A stretch of 36,322 bases of DNA from Nitrospirota bacterium (GTDB lineage: Bacteria > Nitrospirota > Thermodesulfovibrionia > UBA6902). Numbering within the stretch: position 1 is the stretch's first letter; each line of letters starts with the position of its first letter. The stretch spans positions 1 through 36,322 of the forward strand of contig JACQZG010000056.1 in assembly GCA_016213935.1 (NCBI GenBank). Direction: 5' to 3'. The notes below the pieces were generated by a model. It was not told the origin of the DNA. It worked only from the letters and a program-made list of their open reading frames with translations, and ran no database searches. Shown here one piece after another: positions 8,281-17,411 of the stretch. The position numbers were made by a program, and so were the translations under genes.

Positions 8281-9291
8281 ATGATAAAAAATAGCATCAG
8301 TTCACTTATAAACGGGAAACATCTCTCAGAAGCTGAGATGAGCGGCGTAATGAGGGATATAATGGACGGCAAGGCCACGGATGCGCAGATAGCGTCTTTC
8401 CTGACCGCGCTCAAGCTGAAGGGAGAAACGGTCGAGGAGATTACCGGCGCGGCAGTTGTTATGAGAGAGAAGGTGACGCCTATCAGCGCGCCCCCTAACA
8501 CAGTGGATACATGCGGCACCGGAGGAGACATGTCGCATACCTTCAATATCTCCACAACCGCGGCCGTCGTGGTGTCCGCGTGCGGAGTGCCTGTCGCAAA
8601 GCACGGCAACCGCTCAGTCTCGAGCAGTTCCGGAAGCGCCGACGTTCTTGAGGCACTGGGCGTAAAGATAAATCTCGAACCAGGCAAAGTCGGGCAATGC
8701 CTCAGTGAGACAGGCTTCTGCTTCATGTTCGCTCCCCTGTTCCACCCTGCCATGAAGTTTGCGATCGGGCCGAGAAGAGAGATAGGCATAAGGACGATAT
8801 TCAATATACTCGGCCCCCTTACAAACCCCGCGGGCGCGAAGAGGCAGGTTATGGGAGTCTTCAGCGACGCGCTTACTGAGACAATGGCGCATGTGCTTAA
8901 AAATCTCGGCGCTATCCGCGTTTTCATTGTTCACGGCCGTGACGGCCTGGATGAGATAACAAATACAGCTATGACAAAAATATCAGAACTTAAAGACGGC
9001 AAAATAAATACCTACAACCTCTCGCCCGAAGATATGGGTTTTCATAAAGCTGAGAAAAAAGAACTTGCCGGAGGAGACGCAAAGGATAACGCAAAGATAA
9101 CGATTGAGATATTGAAGGGGCAGAAGGGAGCAAAGAGAGACATAACGATCATGAACGCGGCGGCCGCGCTTATCGCCGGAGGAGCGTCTGATGATTTCGC
9201 GGACGCGGGCAGGATGGCAGCCGAGGCGATCGACTCAGGCGCGGCGCTCAAAAAACTTGAAAAGATAATAGAAGCAACAAATAAGGTTTAA
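8281..9291 (+). CDS. trpD: Anthranilate phosphoribosyltransferase
   Basis: This 336-residue enzyme transfers the phosphoribosyl group of PRPP to anthranilate in tryptophan synthesis. It shows the family motifs in order: the N-terminal helical domain (LSEAEMSGVMRDIMDGKATDAQIASFL), the PRPP-binding loop DTCGTGGD followed by FNIST, KHGNRSVSS with GSADVLEALG, and FNILGPLTNPA. The length is normal for TrpD. The ATG at 8281 is preferred over the TTG at 8278 because GGAGG at 8271-8275 is better spaced. It lies 12 bases after the diguanylate cyclase gene on the same strand, and no other trp gene is in the window. It is therefore probably co-transcribed with the signalling genes, an unusual setting. 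Confidence 0.95.
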   Translation: MIKNSISSLINGKHLSEAEMSGVMRDIMDGKATDAQIASFLTALKLKGETVEEITGAAVVMREKVTPISAPPNTVDTCGTGGDMSHTFNISTTAAVVVSACGVPVAKHGNRSVSSSSGSADVLEALGVKINLEPGKVGQCLSETGFCFMFAPLFHPAMKFAIGPRREIGIRTIFNILGPLTNPAGAKRQVMGVFSDALTETMAHVLKNLGAIRVFIVHGRDGLDEITNTAMTKISELKDGKINTYNLSPEDMGFHKAEKKELAGGDAKDNAKITIEILKGQKGAKRDITIMNAAAALIAGGASDDFADAGRMAAEAIDSGAALKKLEKIIEATNKV

Positions 9292-9336
9292 TACACGTTA
9301 CCAATGCGGTTTGCTGAAAAAAATAATTAAATCTGT

Positions 9337-9378
9337 CCTTAACTCTTCACTCTCAATTCTCAACTTTTAACTCTTTTC
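9337..9378. repeat. Low-complexity polypyrimidine tract
   Basis: Within the 127-base trpD-dnaE gap, a run of repeated TTAACTC / CTTCACTC / TTCTCAAC units is almost purine-poor. A similar CTTCCGAACTTCTGAAC-type run occurs inside the kinase gene at 15771-15800. It looks like a degenerate short tandem sequence rather than a gene or a structured RNA. Confidence 0.5.
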
Positions 9379-9384
9379 CGCCGT

Positions 9385-9413
9385 TTGACTAAAGCCCCCT
9401 GATATTCTAAAAT
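9385..9413 (+). promoter_or_regulatory. Strong sigma-70 promoter of dnaE, predicted to give a leaderless mRNA
   Basis: TTGACT at 9385-9390 and TAAAAT at 9408-9413 are separated by exactly 17 bases, each matching the consensus at five of six positions. Counting seven bases from the -10 box puts the transcript start near 9420, essentially on the dnaE ATG at 9419. No Shine-Dalgarno sequence is present. Confidence 0.65.
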
Positions 9414-9418
9414 TTATC

Positions 9419-12400
9419 ATGCATTCCGGCTATGTCCCGCTTCACCTCCATACTCATTACAGCCTGCTCGACGGCGCGATCAGAATCGAAGACCTGATAA
9501 AAAAAGCTCTCGAGTATAAACTGCCAGCCCTGGCGATAACCGACCACGGCAACATGTTCGGCGCCATAGAGTTTTACAGAAAAGTCTCAAAGGCAGGGCT
9601 GAAGCCCATAATCGGATGCGAGGTTTACGTCGCCCCCGGCAGCCGCCTCAATAAAAACTCGGCAGGCGGAAAATCCGAAACATCGTTTCACCTCATCCTT
9701 CTCTGCAAGGACATCAACGGCTACAGAAATCTGATGCGCCTGATGAGCAAGGCTTATATCGACGGTTTCTATTACAAGCCGAGGATAGACAAGGACCTGC
9801 TTGCACAGTACAGCGGCGGGCTGATAGGCCTCTCATCCTGCCTCAAGGGCGAAGTGTCCTTCTACCTTCAGAAGGATATGCTCGAAAAGGCCAGGGAAGC
9901 GGCGCTCAGCTATATGCATATTCTCGGGCCGGATAATTTCTTTCTCGAAGCGCAGGCAAATGAACTCCCTGAACAGGACAAGGTCAACCTTCAGCTTATC
10001 GAGCTTGGGAAAGACCTTCACATCGGGGTGGTGGCGACAAACGACTGCCATTATCTCTCAAAGGAAGATTCAAAGGCGCACGACGCCCTGCTCTGCCTGC
10101 AGACAGGCAAGATGCTGGACGATAAAGAGAGGATGCGCTTCTCGAATAACTCCTTTTATTTCAAGAGCCCCGATGAGATAAAAAAATATTTCAAAGATAA
10201 CCCGGAACTGATCGAGAATACCAAGAAGGTGGCTGAAAAATGCAACCTTGACCTCGACTTCAGCAAATTTCATCTCCCGAAATACAACATTGACGACGGC
10301 ATGGATCCCAATGCCTACCTGAGAAGCCTCGCTGAGTCAGGGCTGAAGCAGAAACTCGGCGGCAACGCGACAGACGAGTATTTATCAAGGCTTGATACCG
10401 AACTTCATACAATAAATGAAATGGGCTTTTCATCATACTTTCTCATCGTGTGGGATTTCATAAGATACGCTAAGGGCAGGGATATCCCGGTCGGCCCCGG
10501 CAGAGGCTCTGCCGCCGGCAGCCTTGTTGCCTACAGCCTCGATATCACCGACATCGACCCCATAAAATACGGCCTCCTTTTCGAGAGGTTCTTAAACCCG
10601 GACAGGGTGAGCATGCCTGACATAGACATAGATTTCTGCATGGACAGAAGGGCGGAGGTAATAGATTACGTGTTCAACCGTTACGGCAGGGAGCATGTGG
10701 CTCAGATAATAACCTTCGGGACGATGAAGGCGCGCGCGGCCATCAGAGATGTCGGAAGGGTGATGAACATTCCTTACGCCGAGGTTGACAGGGTCGCGAA
10801 ACTTGTGCCGCCTGACCCGAAGATGACGCTTGATAAAGCGCTTGAAGCTGAGCCGAGGCTCAGGGAACTGTACGCCGCTGATGAGAACATAAAGGAGTTG
10901 ATAGATATAGCAAGAAGGCTGGAGGGGCTTTCACGGCATGCCTCAACGCACGCCGCGGGAATCGTGATATCTCCCGAACCTCTCACCGATTACGTCCCCC
11001 TTTACAAGGCTCCTGACGATGCCGCGATAGTAACGCAGTATGACATGGATGCCATTAAAAATCTCGGCCTGCTCAAGTTCGACTTTCTCGGCCTTGCGAC
11101 TCTCACCATCATAGATAAAGCCGAAAAACTTATAAATGCTTCTCTTCAGCCTGAAGATAAAAAGAATAAACGTTTCTCTATAAATGACATCCCTCTCGAT
11201 GACAGGGAAACCTTCGAACTGTTAGGCTCTGCCAGGACGACCGGGATATTCCAGCTTGAAAGCGCAGGGATGAGAGACCTTCTCATAAGGACAAAACCGG
11301 CTGTATTTGAAGACCTGATAGCGCTTGTGGCGCTCTACAGGCCCGGCCCGATCGGAAGCGGCCTTATAGACGATTTCATAAAGAGCAAGAAGGGCGGAGA
11401 ATCGGAAAACGGGTCACATTCTATGGGAGCCCTTTCAAAATTCTCTCTGCCGGCTCTCGACAAGATACTCAGGGAGACGCACGGCATAATCCTTTATCAG
11501 GAACAGGTAATGGAGATCGCGCACAAGCTCGCTAACTTCACGCTTGCACAGGCCGACATACTCAGAAAAGCGATGGGCGGAAAAAATCCCGAAGAGATGG
11601 AGAAGCTCAAGAACACATTCATACAGGGGGCGAAAGCAAACAGGATAAGCGAGGGCAAGGCGGAGAAACTGTTCAGCCTTATACTCCAGTTTGCCCAGTA
11701 CGGGTTCAATAAATCTCACTCGGCAGCGTATGCGCTCATAGCTTACAGGACAGCCTATCTCAAGGCGCACTATCCGGTTGAATTCATGGCCGCGTCGCTC
11801 AGCGCAGATATGGACAAGACTGAAAAAGTCGTTTCACTCATAAACGAATGCAGGGATATGAATATAGAGGTTCTGCCGCCCGACCTGAATGAAAGCATGA
11901 GAGAGTTTTCAGTCTTCGGAAGGTCCATCCGGTTCGGCCTCGAGGCTGTCAAGGGAGTCGGCGGCTCGGCGATCGAAACAATAATATCGGCAAGGGAAAA
12001 AGGAAGGTTCACCTCATTGTTTGATTTCTGCCTGAGGGTTGATTCGAGAAAGGTCAACAAGAAAGTCCTCGAAAGCCTGATCAAGGCGGGTGCCATGGAT
12101 TCATTCGGAAGCAGGGCCGGTTTAACGGATGCCTTGGCAAACATAATGGACTCGGCAATGAAGGCGCAGAGAGAAAGCCTGTCCGGCCAGGGAAGCATGT
12201 TCGACCTTCATACTCCGAAATCGGATGTAATCATAAGCGCGGAAGAATGGAGCGAATCAAACCGCCTCGCCATGGAGAAGGAAGCGCTCGGATTTTACAT
12301 CACGGGGCATCCGCTCAACAAATACAGGGAAAAACTCGGCAGCCTCTCCGTCACCCCTGTCGCGTCAATCAAAGAGCTTCATGACAGGGATGACGTCAAC

Positions 12401-12943
12401 CTGTGCGGAATCATACAGAACATTAAAAAAATAACGACCAAGAAGGGCGACATTATGGCGGCTCTCACTATTGAAGATATGAGCGGCACGATCGAGGCAA
12501 TCCTTTTCCCCGAGACATACGGCAGGTGCGCGGAGATACTCTCTCAGGAAGACCCTATTATCATTGCGGGATATATCGACAGGTCGGACAAGGGAGATAA
12601 GGTGATTGTCAAGGATATAGCATCCATAAATGACGCCGAAACCGCGGGTAAAATCACGGAGACATCGGGAAGGGCTTCGCGCGGCAATGAAAAGGCAAAG
12701 GCCAAAGAACAAAATCCGAAATCGCTAATCCTGAAAATGTACAAAAAGACCGAACCGCGCGTAATCCGGATGCTTCAGGATATATTCACGCGGCACTCTG
12801 GCGGCTCCAATGTTTATATCAAGATAATATCTCCGGACGAGTGGGAAACTCTCCTCTCAACGGATCTTCGCATAGACCCTTCCCCCGAAATGATCTCTGA
12901 AGTGGAAGAGATCCTCGGAAAAAACTCCGCGATTCTTAACTGA
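9419..12943 (+). CDS. dnaE: DNA polymerase III alpha subunit (DnaE type)
   Basis: This 1174-residue replicative polymerase opens with a PHP domain (PLHLHTHYSLLDGA; TDHGNMFG; ATNDCHYL) whose metal-binding histidines His9 and His11 are kept, unlike in E. coli DnaE. The catalytic acidic residues are Asp401 and Asp403 in PDIDIDF and Asp555 in KFDFLGL, at the same numbers as in E. coli. The fingers region includes PVGPGRGSAAGSL. The late KAMGGKNPEEM and GFNKSHSAAYA motifs are typical of DnaE. A C-terminal OB domain begins near residue 990 (NLCGIIQNIKKITTKKG). No DnaQ-like exonuclease is inserted, so it is not PolC. The start fits the family N-terminus; it has no Shine-Dalgarno site and sits at the predicted transcription start. 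The order dnaE-accA is shared with E. coli. Confidence 0.97.
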   Translation: MHSGYVPLHLHTHYSLLDGAIRIEDLIKKALEYKLPALAITDHGNMFGAIEFYRKVSKAGLKPIIGCEVYVAPGSRLNKNSAGGKSETSFHLILLCKDINGYRNLMRLMSKAYIDGFYYKPRIDKDLLAQYSGGLIGLSSCLKGEVSFYLQKDMLEKAREAALSYMHILGPDNFFLEAQANELPEQDKVNLQLIELGKDLHIGVVATNDCHYLSKEDSKAHDALLCLQTGKMLDDKERMRFSNNSFYFKSPDEIKKYFKDNPELIENTKKVAEKCNLDLDFSKFHLPKYNIDDGMDPNAYLRSLAESGLKQKLGGNATDEYLSRLDTELHTINEMGFSSYFLIVWDFIRYAKGRDIPVGPGRGSAAGSLVAYSLDITDIDPIKYGLLFERFLNPDRVSMPDIDIDFCMDRRAEVIDYVFNRYGREHVAQIITFGTMKARAAIRDVGRVMNIPYAEVDRVAKLVPPDPKMTLDKALEAEPRLRELYAADENIKELIDIARRLEGLSRHASTHAAGIVISPEPLTDYVPLYKAPDDAAIVTQYDMDAIKNLGLLKFDFLGLATLTIIDKAEKLINASLQPEDKKNKRFSINDIPLDDRETFELLGSARTTGIFQLESAGMRDLLIRTKPAVFEDLIALVALYRPGPIGSGLIDDFIKSKKGGESENGSHSMGALSKFSLPALDKILRETHGIILYQEQVMEIAHKLANFTLAQADILRKAMGGKNPEEMEKLKNTFIQGAKANRISEGKAEKLFSLILQFAQYGFNKSHSAAYALIAYRTAYLKAHYPVEFMAASLSADMDKTEKVVSLINECRDMNIEVLPPDLNESMREFSVFGRSIRFGLEAVKGVGGSAIETIISAREKGRFTSLFDFCLRVDSRKVNKKVLESLIKAGAMDSFGSRAGLTDALANIMDSAMKAQRESLSGQGSMFDLHTPKSDVIISAEEWSESNRLAMEKEALGFYITGHPLNKYREKLGSLSVTPVASIKELHDRDDVNLCGIIQNIKKITTKKGDIMAALTIEDMSGTIEAILFPETYGRCAEILSQEDPIIIAGYIDRSDKGDKVIVKDIASINDAETAGKITETSGRASRGNEKAKAKEQNPKSLILKMYKKTEPRVIRMLQDIFTRHSGGSNVYIKIISPDEWETLLSTDLRIDPSPEMISEVEEILGKNSAILN

Positions 12944-12951
12944 TATTGTTA

Positions 12952-12957
12952 TATAAT
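12952..12957 (+). promoter_or_regulatory. -10 box of a predicted leaderless accA promoter
   Basis: A perfect TATAAT begins nine bases after the dnaE stop codon and ends seven bases before the accA ATG at 12965, so transcription would start at about 12964. An overlapping reading, TGT followed by TATATA at 12950-12955, would be an extended -10. I see no good -35 element, and no Shine-Dalgarno site precedes the ATG. Confidence 0.5.
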
Positions 12958-12964
12958 TAACACT

Positions 12965-13945
12965 ATGCATAATTACCTTGATTTTGAAAAACCTGTTGTC
13001 GAGCTTGAGAACAAGATCGAAGAGCTCAGGAGAATCGCGGACGGCAGCGATGTAAATATAACGACTGAGATCCGCAGGCTTGAGAAGAAGGCGTCCGACA
13101 TGCGAAACAGCATCTTTTCAAGGCTGACGCCGTGGCAGAAGACGCAGATTGCCCGCCATTTCGACAGGCCTCATACTCTCGATCTCATAAATCTCCTTAC
13201 TCAGGATTTCATAGAGCTTCACGGGGACAGGAATTTTTCCGACGACCCTGCCATTGTTGCGGGGCTCGCGAGGTTTGAGGGTTTCCCGGTTGTGGTCATC
13301 GGCCATCAGAAGGGAAAGACCACAAGAGAAAGAATCCTAAGAAACTTCGGACAGCCGCACCCCGAAGGTTACAGAAAGGCCCTCAGGATAATGAGGCTTG
13401 CCGACCGTTTCAATAAACCGCTCATAACATTCATTGACACTCCGGGTGCATACCCCGGGCTTGGAGCCGAGGAGAGAGGCCAGGCAGAAGCAATCGCCAA
13501 AAATCTATATATGATGTTCAAACTCCGCAACCCCATAATTTCCGTAGTCATTGGCGAAGGCGGAAGCGGGGGGGCGCTCGCGCTTTCAGTAGCTGACAGG
13601 ATACTTATGCTGGAGCACTCTGTTTATTCCGTGATATCACCTGAAGGCTGTGCCGCGATACTTTGGAAAAAGGCGCCTAACGAGACAGGGCCCGAAGATT
13701 TCGAAAGGGCATCGGCAGCGCTCAAACTTACGGCTTCAGATTTGCTCAGTTTAGGAGTCATTGACGAAATAATACCCGAGCCTTTGGGAGGCGCTCACAA
13801 GAGCCACAAGGAGACAGCAGCGAATATAAAGAAAGCCCTGCTGATGCATATGGAAGAGTTAATGAGAAAGCCAAGTGATATGCTTCTTAATGAGAGGTAT
13901 GAAAAATTCAGAAAGATAGGCGCGGTCAGCGAAGCCGGGCTGTAA
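12965..13945 (+). CDS. accA: Acetyl-CoA carboxylase carboxyltransferase subunit alpha
   Basis: The 326-residue protein matches AccA along its whole length. It has the N-terminal coiled-coil start ([18 protein letters not shown]), [51 protein letters not shown], the carboxybiotin/CoA site [29 protein letters not shown], and [14 protein letters not shown]. With AccD it transfers carboxyl from biotin to acetyl-CoA to make malonyl-CoA for fatty acids; accD is not in this window. It lies 21 bases after dnaE, but its own -10 box and lack of a Shine-Dalgarno site suggest independent, leaderless transcription. It converges on the HD-GYP gene with a gap of six bases. Confidence 0.97.
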   Translation: MHNYLDFEKPVVELENKIEELRRIADGSDVNITTEIRRLEKKASDMRNSIFSRLTPWQKTQIARHFDRPHTLDLINLLTQDFIELHGDRNFSDDPAIVAGLARFEGFPVVVIGHQKGKTTRERILRNFGQPHPEGYRKALRIMRLADRFNKPLITFIDTPGAYPGLGAEERGQAEAIAKNLYMMFKLRNPIISVVIGEGGSGGALALSVADRILMLEHSVYSVISPEGCAAILWKKAPNETGPEDFERASAALKLTASDLLSLGVIDEIIPEPLGGAHKSHKETAANIKKALLMHMEELMRKPSDMLLNERYEKFRKIGAVSEAGL

Positions 13946-13951
13946 CAGCCC
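13937..13951. other. Hairpin holding the accA stop codon in its loop
   Basis: GGGCTG at 13937-13942 pairs perfectly with CAGCCC at 13946-13951, and the three-base loop is the accA stop codon TAA. It fills the whole gap between convergent accA and the HD-GYP gene. There is no T-run on either strand, so it is at best a weak or factor-assisted terminator. Confidence 0.4.
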
Positions 13952-15472
13952 TCAGCCTTTCATCTTCTCGTATGTCTCCTCGAATTTTGAGGAGATCTTT
14001 TTAAAGACATTCAATACCTGCGGATCGAAATGATGCGGCATTGTCCTTTCGTCGCCTTCTATGAGAATCCTGCACGTTCTCTCATGATCAAATGCAGGTT
14101 TATAAACTCTCCGGTTCCTCATGGCGTCATACTGGTCCGCGATGTTGAGTATTCTCCCCTCGATTAATATCTGTTCGCCTTTCAGTCCATAAGGATAACC
14201 GCCGCCGTCCCATCTCTCGTGATGCGTCAAGGCAATGTTTTTTGCCATTGTCAGCCTCACATGCTCTCCGAGTATCTTGGCGCCGTATACAGGGTGGAGC
14301 TTCATATTTTCAAACTCCTCAGGCGTGAGTTTGCCCGGCTTCTTCAAAATCTCCGGCGGTATGTGAATCTTGCCCACGTCATGCATCTGTGCCTGAAGCT
14401 TTATTGTGCTGACAAATTTTTCAGGCATGCCGAGTTCCTCCGCGATCAAGGCGCTGTATTCGCCGACCCTGACAATATGATTGCCCGTGTCTTCGTCATT
14501 GACTTCCGAGGCCCTTGCAAGGGCATGCACTGTGTATGAGAATGCATCCTCCGTCTCATTGATCTGAAGGGATAATGACCTGAAGAACAGGCTCTGCATA
14601 ACAAGACTGTTAAGAACTGCGGTGTCATATGAAGAGACCTCCCTGCCGTAATTGACGGCATGAATACAGAAAAACCGGCTGCTGAAGCGGACATAATTTT
14701 GAACATCCATACCGAGAGACTTAAACAATTCAACATGTGGCTGGTGTTCCGCGCTTTCAAGCTCAGAGGCATTGGCGTAAATGATTCCCTTGCTCTTGTC
14801 AGCATCAATCATGCAATGATGATTGCCGCCATCATATGAAACCTTTTTAAGTGTGCCTCTGCTGAATTCATACTTGATCAATTTTGACGCATGATTATTG
14901 CCGGAAGTTCTCAGGACAACTGTCTCTGGTTTTCCGGTATCCTCATCTTTTTTCCTGATGATCTGTTCCACAATCTTTTCAAAACAGGCTGTCAGGTCAA
15001 AATTCAAAGGGTTAAAGGATTCAACCATCTTTTCGCCGAAAGTTATAAGGTTATTGATATTGTCATACGCGAGGCTCAGCCTCTCATTGAGGGCCTTAAC
15101 CTTCAGCAGCATCTTTATGCGCGCAAGCACCTCAGTCTGATCAAAGGGTTTTGAAATGAAGTCCTCCGCGCCTGCCTCAATGCTCTTTACCCTGTCCTCC
15201 TTTGACTGCAAGGCGGTTATCATGACGACAGGTATGTTTTTATGTTTATCGTCAGACTTAATCTTTCCGCAGACCTCATAACCATTCATACCCGGCATCA
15301 TCACGTCAAGCAGTATGATGTCTATTCCGTCTTTCTTTACCGTATCAATGGCTTCTGCGCCGTTTTCAGCCTTGATGACCTCATATCCCCTCGGCACAAG
15401 CAGCGCCTCAAGTAGCTTCAGGTTTGCCGGCTCGTCATCAACGCATAAAATGCGCGGTTTTGTGCTATTCAT
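13952..15472 (-). CDS. Response regulator with HD-GYP c-di-GMP phosphodiesterase output
   Basis: This 506-residue protein has a receiver at about 7-122 (acidic pair Asp12-Asp13, phospho-acceptor Asp56 in ILLDVMMPGMNG, KPFDQTE at the end). A central region of about 170 residues that I do not recognise follows, then an HD-GYP domain from about residue 315. The HD metal site is MHDVGKIHIP (His364-Asp365), followed by HHERWDGGGYP (His417, His418; GYP at 425-427), so the domain looks catalytically complete. Such proteins hydrolyse c-di-GMP under control of the receiver. The ATG at 15472 has an AAGGGGA Shine-Dalgarno. It is the last gene of the minus-strand signalling operon, 13 bases after the PAS kinase gene, which is its probable phospho-donor. 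Confidence 0.93.
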   Translation of the reverse strand: MNSTKPRILCVDDEPANLKLLEALLVPRGYEVIKAENGAEAIDTVKKDGIDIILLDVMMPGMNGYEVCGKIKSDDKHKNIPVVMITALQSKEDRVKSIEAGAEDFISKPFDQTEVLARIKMLLKVKALNERLSLAYDNINNLITFGEKMVESFNPLNFDLTACFEKIVEQIIRKKDEDTGKPETVVLRTSGNNHASKLIKYEFSRGTLKKVSYDGGNHHCMIDADKSKGIIYANASELESAEHQPHVELFKSLGMDVQNYVRFSSRFFCIHAVNYGREVSSYDTAVLNSLVMQSLFFRSLSLQINETEDAFSYTVHALARASEVNDEDTGNHIVRVGEYSALIAEELGMPEKFVSTIKLQAQMHDVGKIHIPPEILKKPGKLTPEEFENMKLHPVYGAKILGEHVRLTMAKNIALTHHERWDGGGYPYGLKGEQILIEGRILNIADQYDAMRNRRVYKPAFDHERTCRILIEGDERTMPHHFDPQVLNVFKKISSKFEETYEKMKG

Positions 15473-15485
15473 GCCATTCCCCTTA

Positions 15486-17018
15486 TTATTTTCTCACCGG
15501 TATTACAAATGTAAATTTACTCCCTTTGCCGTACTCGCTCTCCGCCCATATCCTGCCTCCAAGCTGTTCAACGAGCTTCTTTGTCAGGCTAAGGCCGATG
15601 CCTGCGCCGCCGTATCTTTTCGTGTACGGCGACTCCATCTGCGAAAACGGCTGAAAAAGCTTTTCAATGTCTTCAAGTCTTATGCCGATGCCTGTGTCTG
15701 TTATGCTGATTTCGATGAAATCTCCGTTAGTGCTGAAGCGCGAAAGCGCAGAAGTCTCTGAAGCATCATCCTTCCGAACTTCTGAACTTTTTAACTTCCG
15801 TGCCTGCACGCTTACGCTTCCTCCCTCCGGCGTAAACTTAACAGCGTTGTCTATGAGATGAAACAGTATCTGGGTGAGTTTGCCGGAATCGGTCTCAATC
15901 TCTGTATCAGCTTCAGGCTCTATCTGAAGGGTGAGCTTAAGGTTATGCATTATTGCTTTCTCATTAAAGATAGCGGCTGAAGCTTTCAAAGCATCTCTCA
16001 GCAGAACCCTGTTAATCCTCAACTCGTCACTTCCTGATTCTGCCCTGACAAGGTTAAGCATATCATTTATTAAGCTTAGCAGGCGTATGCCGCCCTGAAG
16101 AATATTATCCACATATTCCTGCTGATGCTGATTCAGCTCTCCGTAAAGGCCGTCTTTCAGCACTTGTGAAAAACCAATAACCGAGTTTAAGGGCGTTGTT
16201 AGTTCATGGCTCATGTTAGCGAGAAACTCAGACTTGGCACGGTTGCCGGCTTCGGCCTTAATGAAAGCATTTCGCAAGTTCTCTTCCACCTGCCTGCGCT
16301 CGGTAACGTCTCTGAATATCCCAGTAATATATTTTTTTCCTTTCAATGTTAACGGATACCCGCAAATATCCGCGTAAAAAATGCTGCCGTCTTTTTTCTT
16401 CACCGGAGTATTATATGCGTATGAAATGTTTTTATTAGATTGCTTTTCAAAAGTATCAATTATAATTGCGAGGCTTTCCTTTGGATGAATATCCTCAACT
16501 CCGAGATTGCCGATTTCTTCAGGAGAATATCCAAGCATTTTGCTTATCGCCATATTGCCAAGATAAAGTCTCCTGCTCTCGGGATTGGCCAGAAAGATGC
16601 CGTCGGATGCGTTATCAAAAATAGCTTTAAATCGTTCTTCGCTTTCTCTCAATTCTTCTGTTGCCCGTATTAGATTAACGGTTCGCTCCTCAACTTTACG
16701 TTCCAATTCTTTTCGGTATTCCTCCTCGCTCTCACTGATAGTTTCCAGAAGCATTTTGCGTCGTGCGCTGAAGATTGCAAAGCCTAAGAATAAAATGCAA
16801 ACCAGTATGTTATATGAAATTCCCACGATAAAATGTTCTATATCAAAATAGGGGATTTCAGGATGGAACACACTGTCAACTATAGCGCTTAAATTGCCGG
16901 TCAGCAAAATTACCGCAATAAAGAATGCGATCTTGGGAATAGTCGCCTCCTGTCGTATAACAGACAGAAGCGGCATGATTTCACTTCGTATCGTTTGCGC
17001 TTTACGATTTATATTCAC
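15486..17018 (-). CDS. Membrane PAS-domain sensor histidine kinase
   Basis: This 510-residue kinase has two membrane helices (about 28-50 and 67-86), a coiled-coil stretch, one PAS domain (about 125-245, ending ITGIFRDVTERRQ), HisKA with His271, and an HATPase with the N box LIDNAVKF, DTGIGI and GGAGIGL. The H box reads MSHELTTPLN, with Thr where the family usually has Arg two residues after Leu. The catalytic core is clearly paralogous to the CHASE kinase encoded at 17491-19398 (shared [18 protein letters not shown], KFTPxGGSVSV). About 26 extra residues (roughly 404-431) interrupt the HATPase before the D box. The start is GTG, supported by GGGGAG at 17025-17030 inside the 3' end of the response regulator gene, two bases from its stop, so the two are translationally coupled. 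Confidence 0.9.
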   Translation of the reverse strand: MNINRKAQTIRSEIMPLLSVIRQEATIPKIAFFIAVILLTGNLSAIVDSVFHPEIPYFDIEHFIVGISYNILVCILFLGFAIFSARRKMLLETISESEEEYRKELERKVEERTVNLIRATEELRESEERFKAIFDNASDGIFLANPESRRLYLGNMAISKMLGYSPEEIGNLGVEDIHPKESLAIIIDTFEKQSNKNISYAYNTPVKKKDGSIFYADICGYPLTLKGKKYITGIFRDVTERRQVEENLRNAFIKAEAGNRAKSEFLANMSHELTTPLNSVIGFSQVLKDGLYGELNQHQQEYVDNILQGGIRLLSLINDMLNLVRAESGSDELRINRVLLRDALKASAAIFNEKAIMHNLKLTLQIEPEADTEIETDSGKLTQILFHLIDNAVKFTPEGGSVSVQARKLKSSEVRKDDASETSALSRFSTNGDFIEISITDTGIGIRLEDIEKLFQPFSQMESPYTKRYGGAGIGLSLTKKLVEQLGGRIWAESEYGKGSKFTFVIPVRK

Positions 17019-17020
17019 TG

Positions 17021-17386
17021 TTACTCCCCAAGATATCTCCTCACAATCTCTGGCAGGGCTCTGGTATCCATCGGCTTTGCTATATAGTCATTAAACCCGG
17101 CAGAGAGAATCTTTTCACGGTCGCCTGCCATAGCAAAGGAAGTCAAGGCGATCACCTTGATATCTTTCGTTAAAAGATTCTCACGCAATAGTTTAAGTGC
17201 TGTAAAACCGTCCATGACCGGCATCTGTATGTCCATCAGGATAAGGTCGGGCACTTGGCTAACGGCATATTTCACAGCCTCCTCTCCGTTGACAGCCTCA
17301 ATGACCTCGTATTTGTAATATTTTAAAATATCTGCTATCAACCGCAGGTTTTTGTCATTGTCCTCGACTACAAGTATCTTTTTCAT
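17021..17386 (-). CDS. Single-domain response regulator (CheY/DivK-like)
   Basis: The protein is a bare receiver of 121 residues. It has Glu8-Asp9 in the acidic pocket, phospho-acceptor Asp52 in LILMDIQMPVMDG, the Thr of ALTSFAM and Lys in IAKPMD. With no output domain, it should act as a phospho-shuttle or bind a partner protein, as DivK or CheY do. It has a strong Shine-Dalgarno (AAAGGAGG at 17394-17401). It stands between the CHASE kinase (upstream, separated by palindromic repeats) and the PAS kinase (two bases downstream), so either kinase or both may phosphorylate it. Confidence 0.93.
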   Translation of the reverse strand: MKKILVVEDNDKNLRLIADILKYYKYEVIEAVNGEEAVKYAVSQVPDLILMDIQMPVMDGFTALKLLRENLLTKDIKVIALTSFAMAGDREKILSAGFNDYIAKPMDTRALPEIVRRYLGE

Positions 17387-17411
17387 CTCATAGCCTCCTT
17401 TCTACCGCCCC

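Noticed and set aside
8265..8927. 220-residue open frame opposite trpD
   Set aside because: It is a shadow of trpD, whose PRPP-binding motifs are unambiguous.
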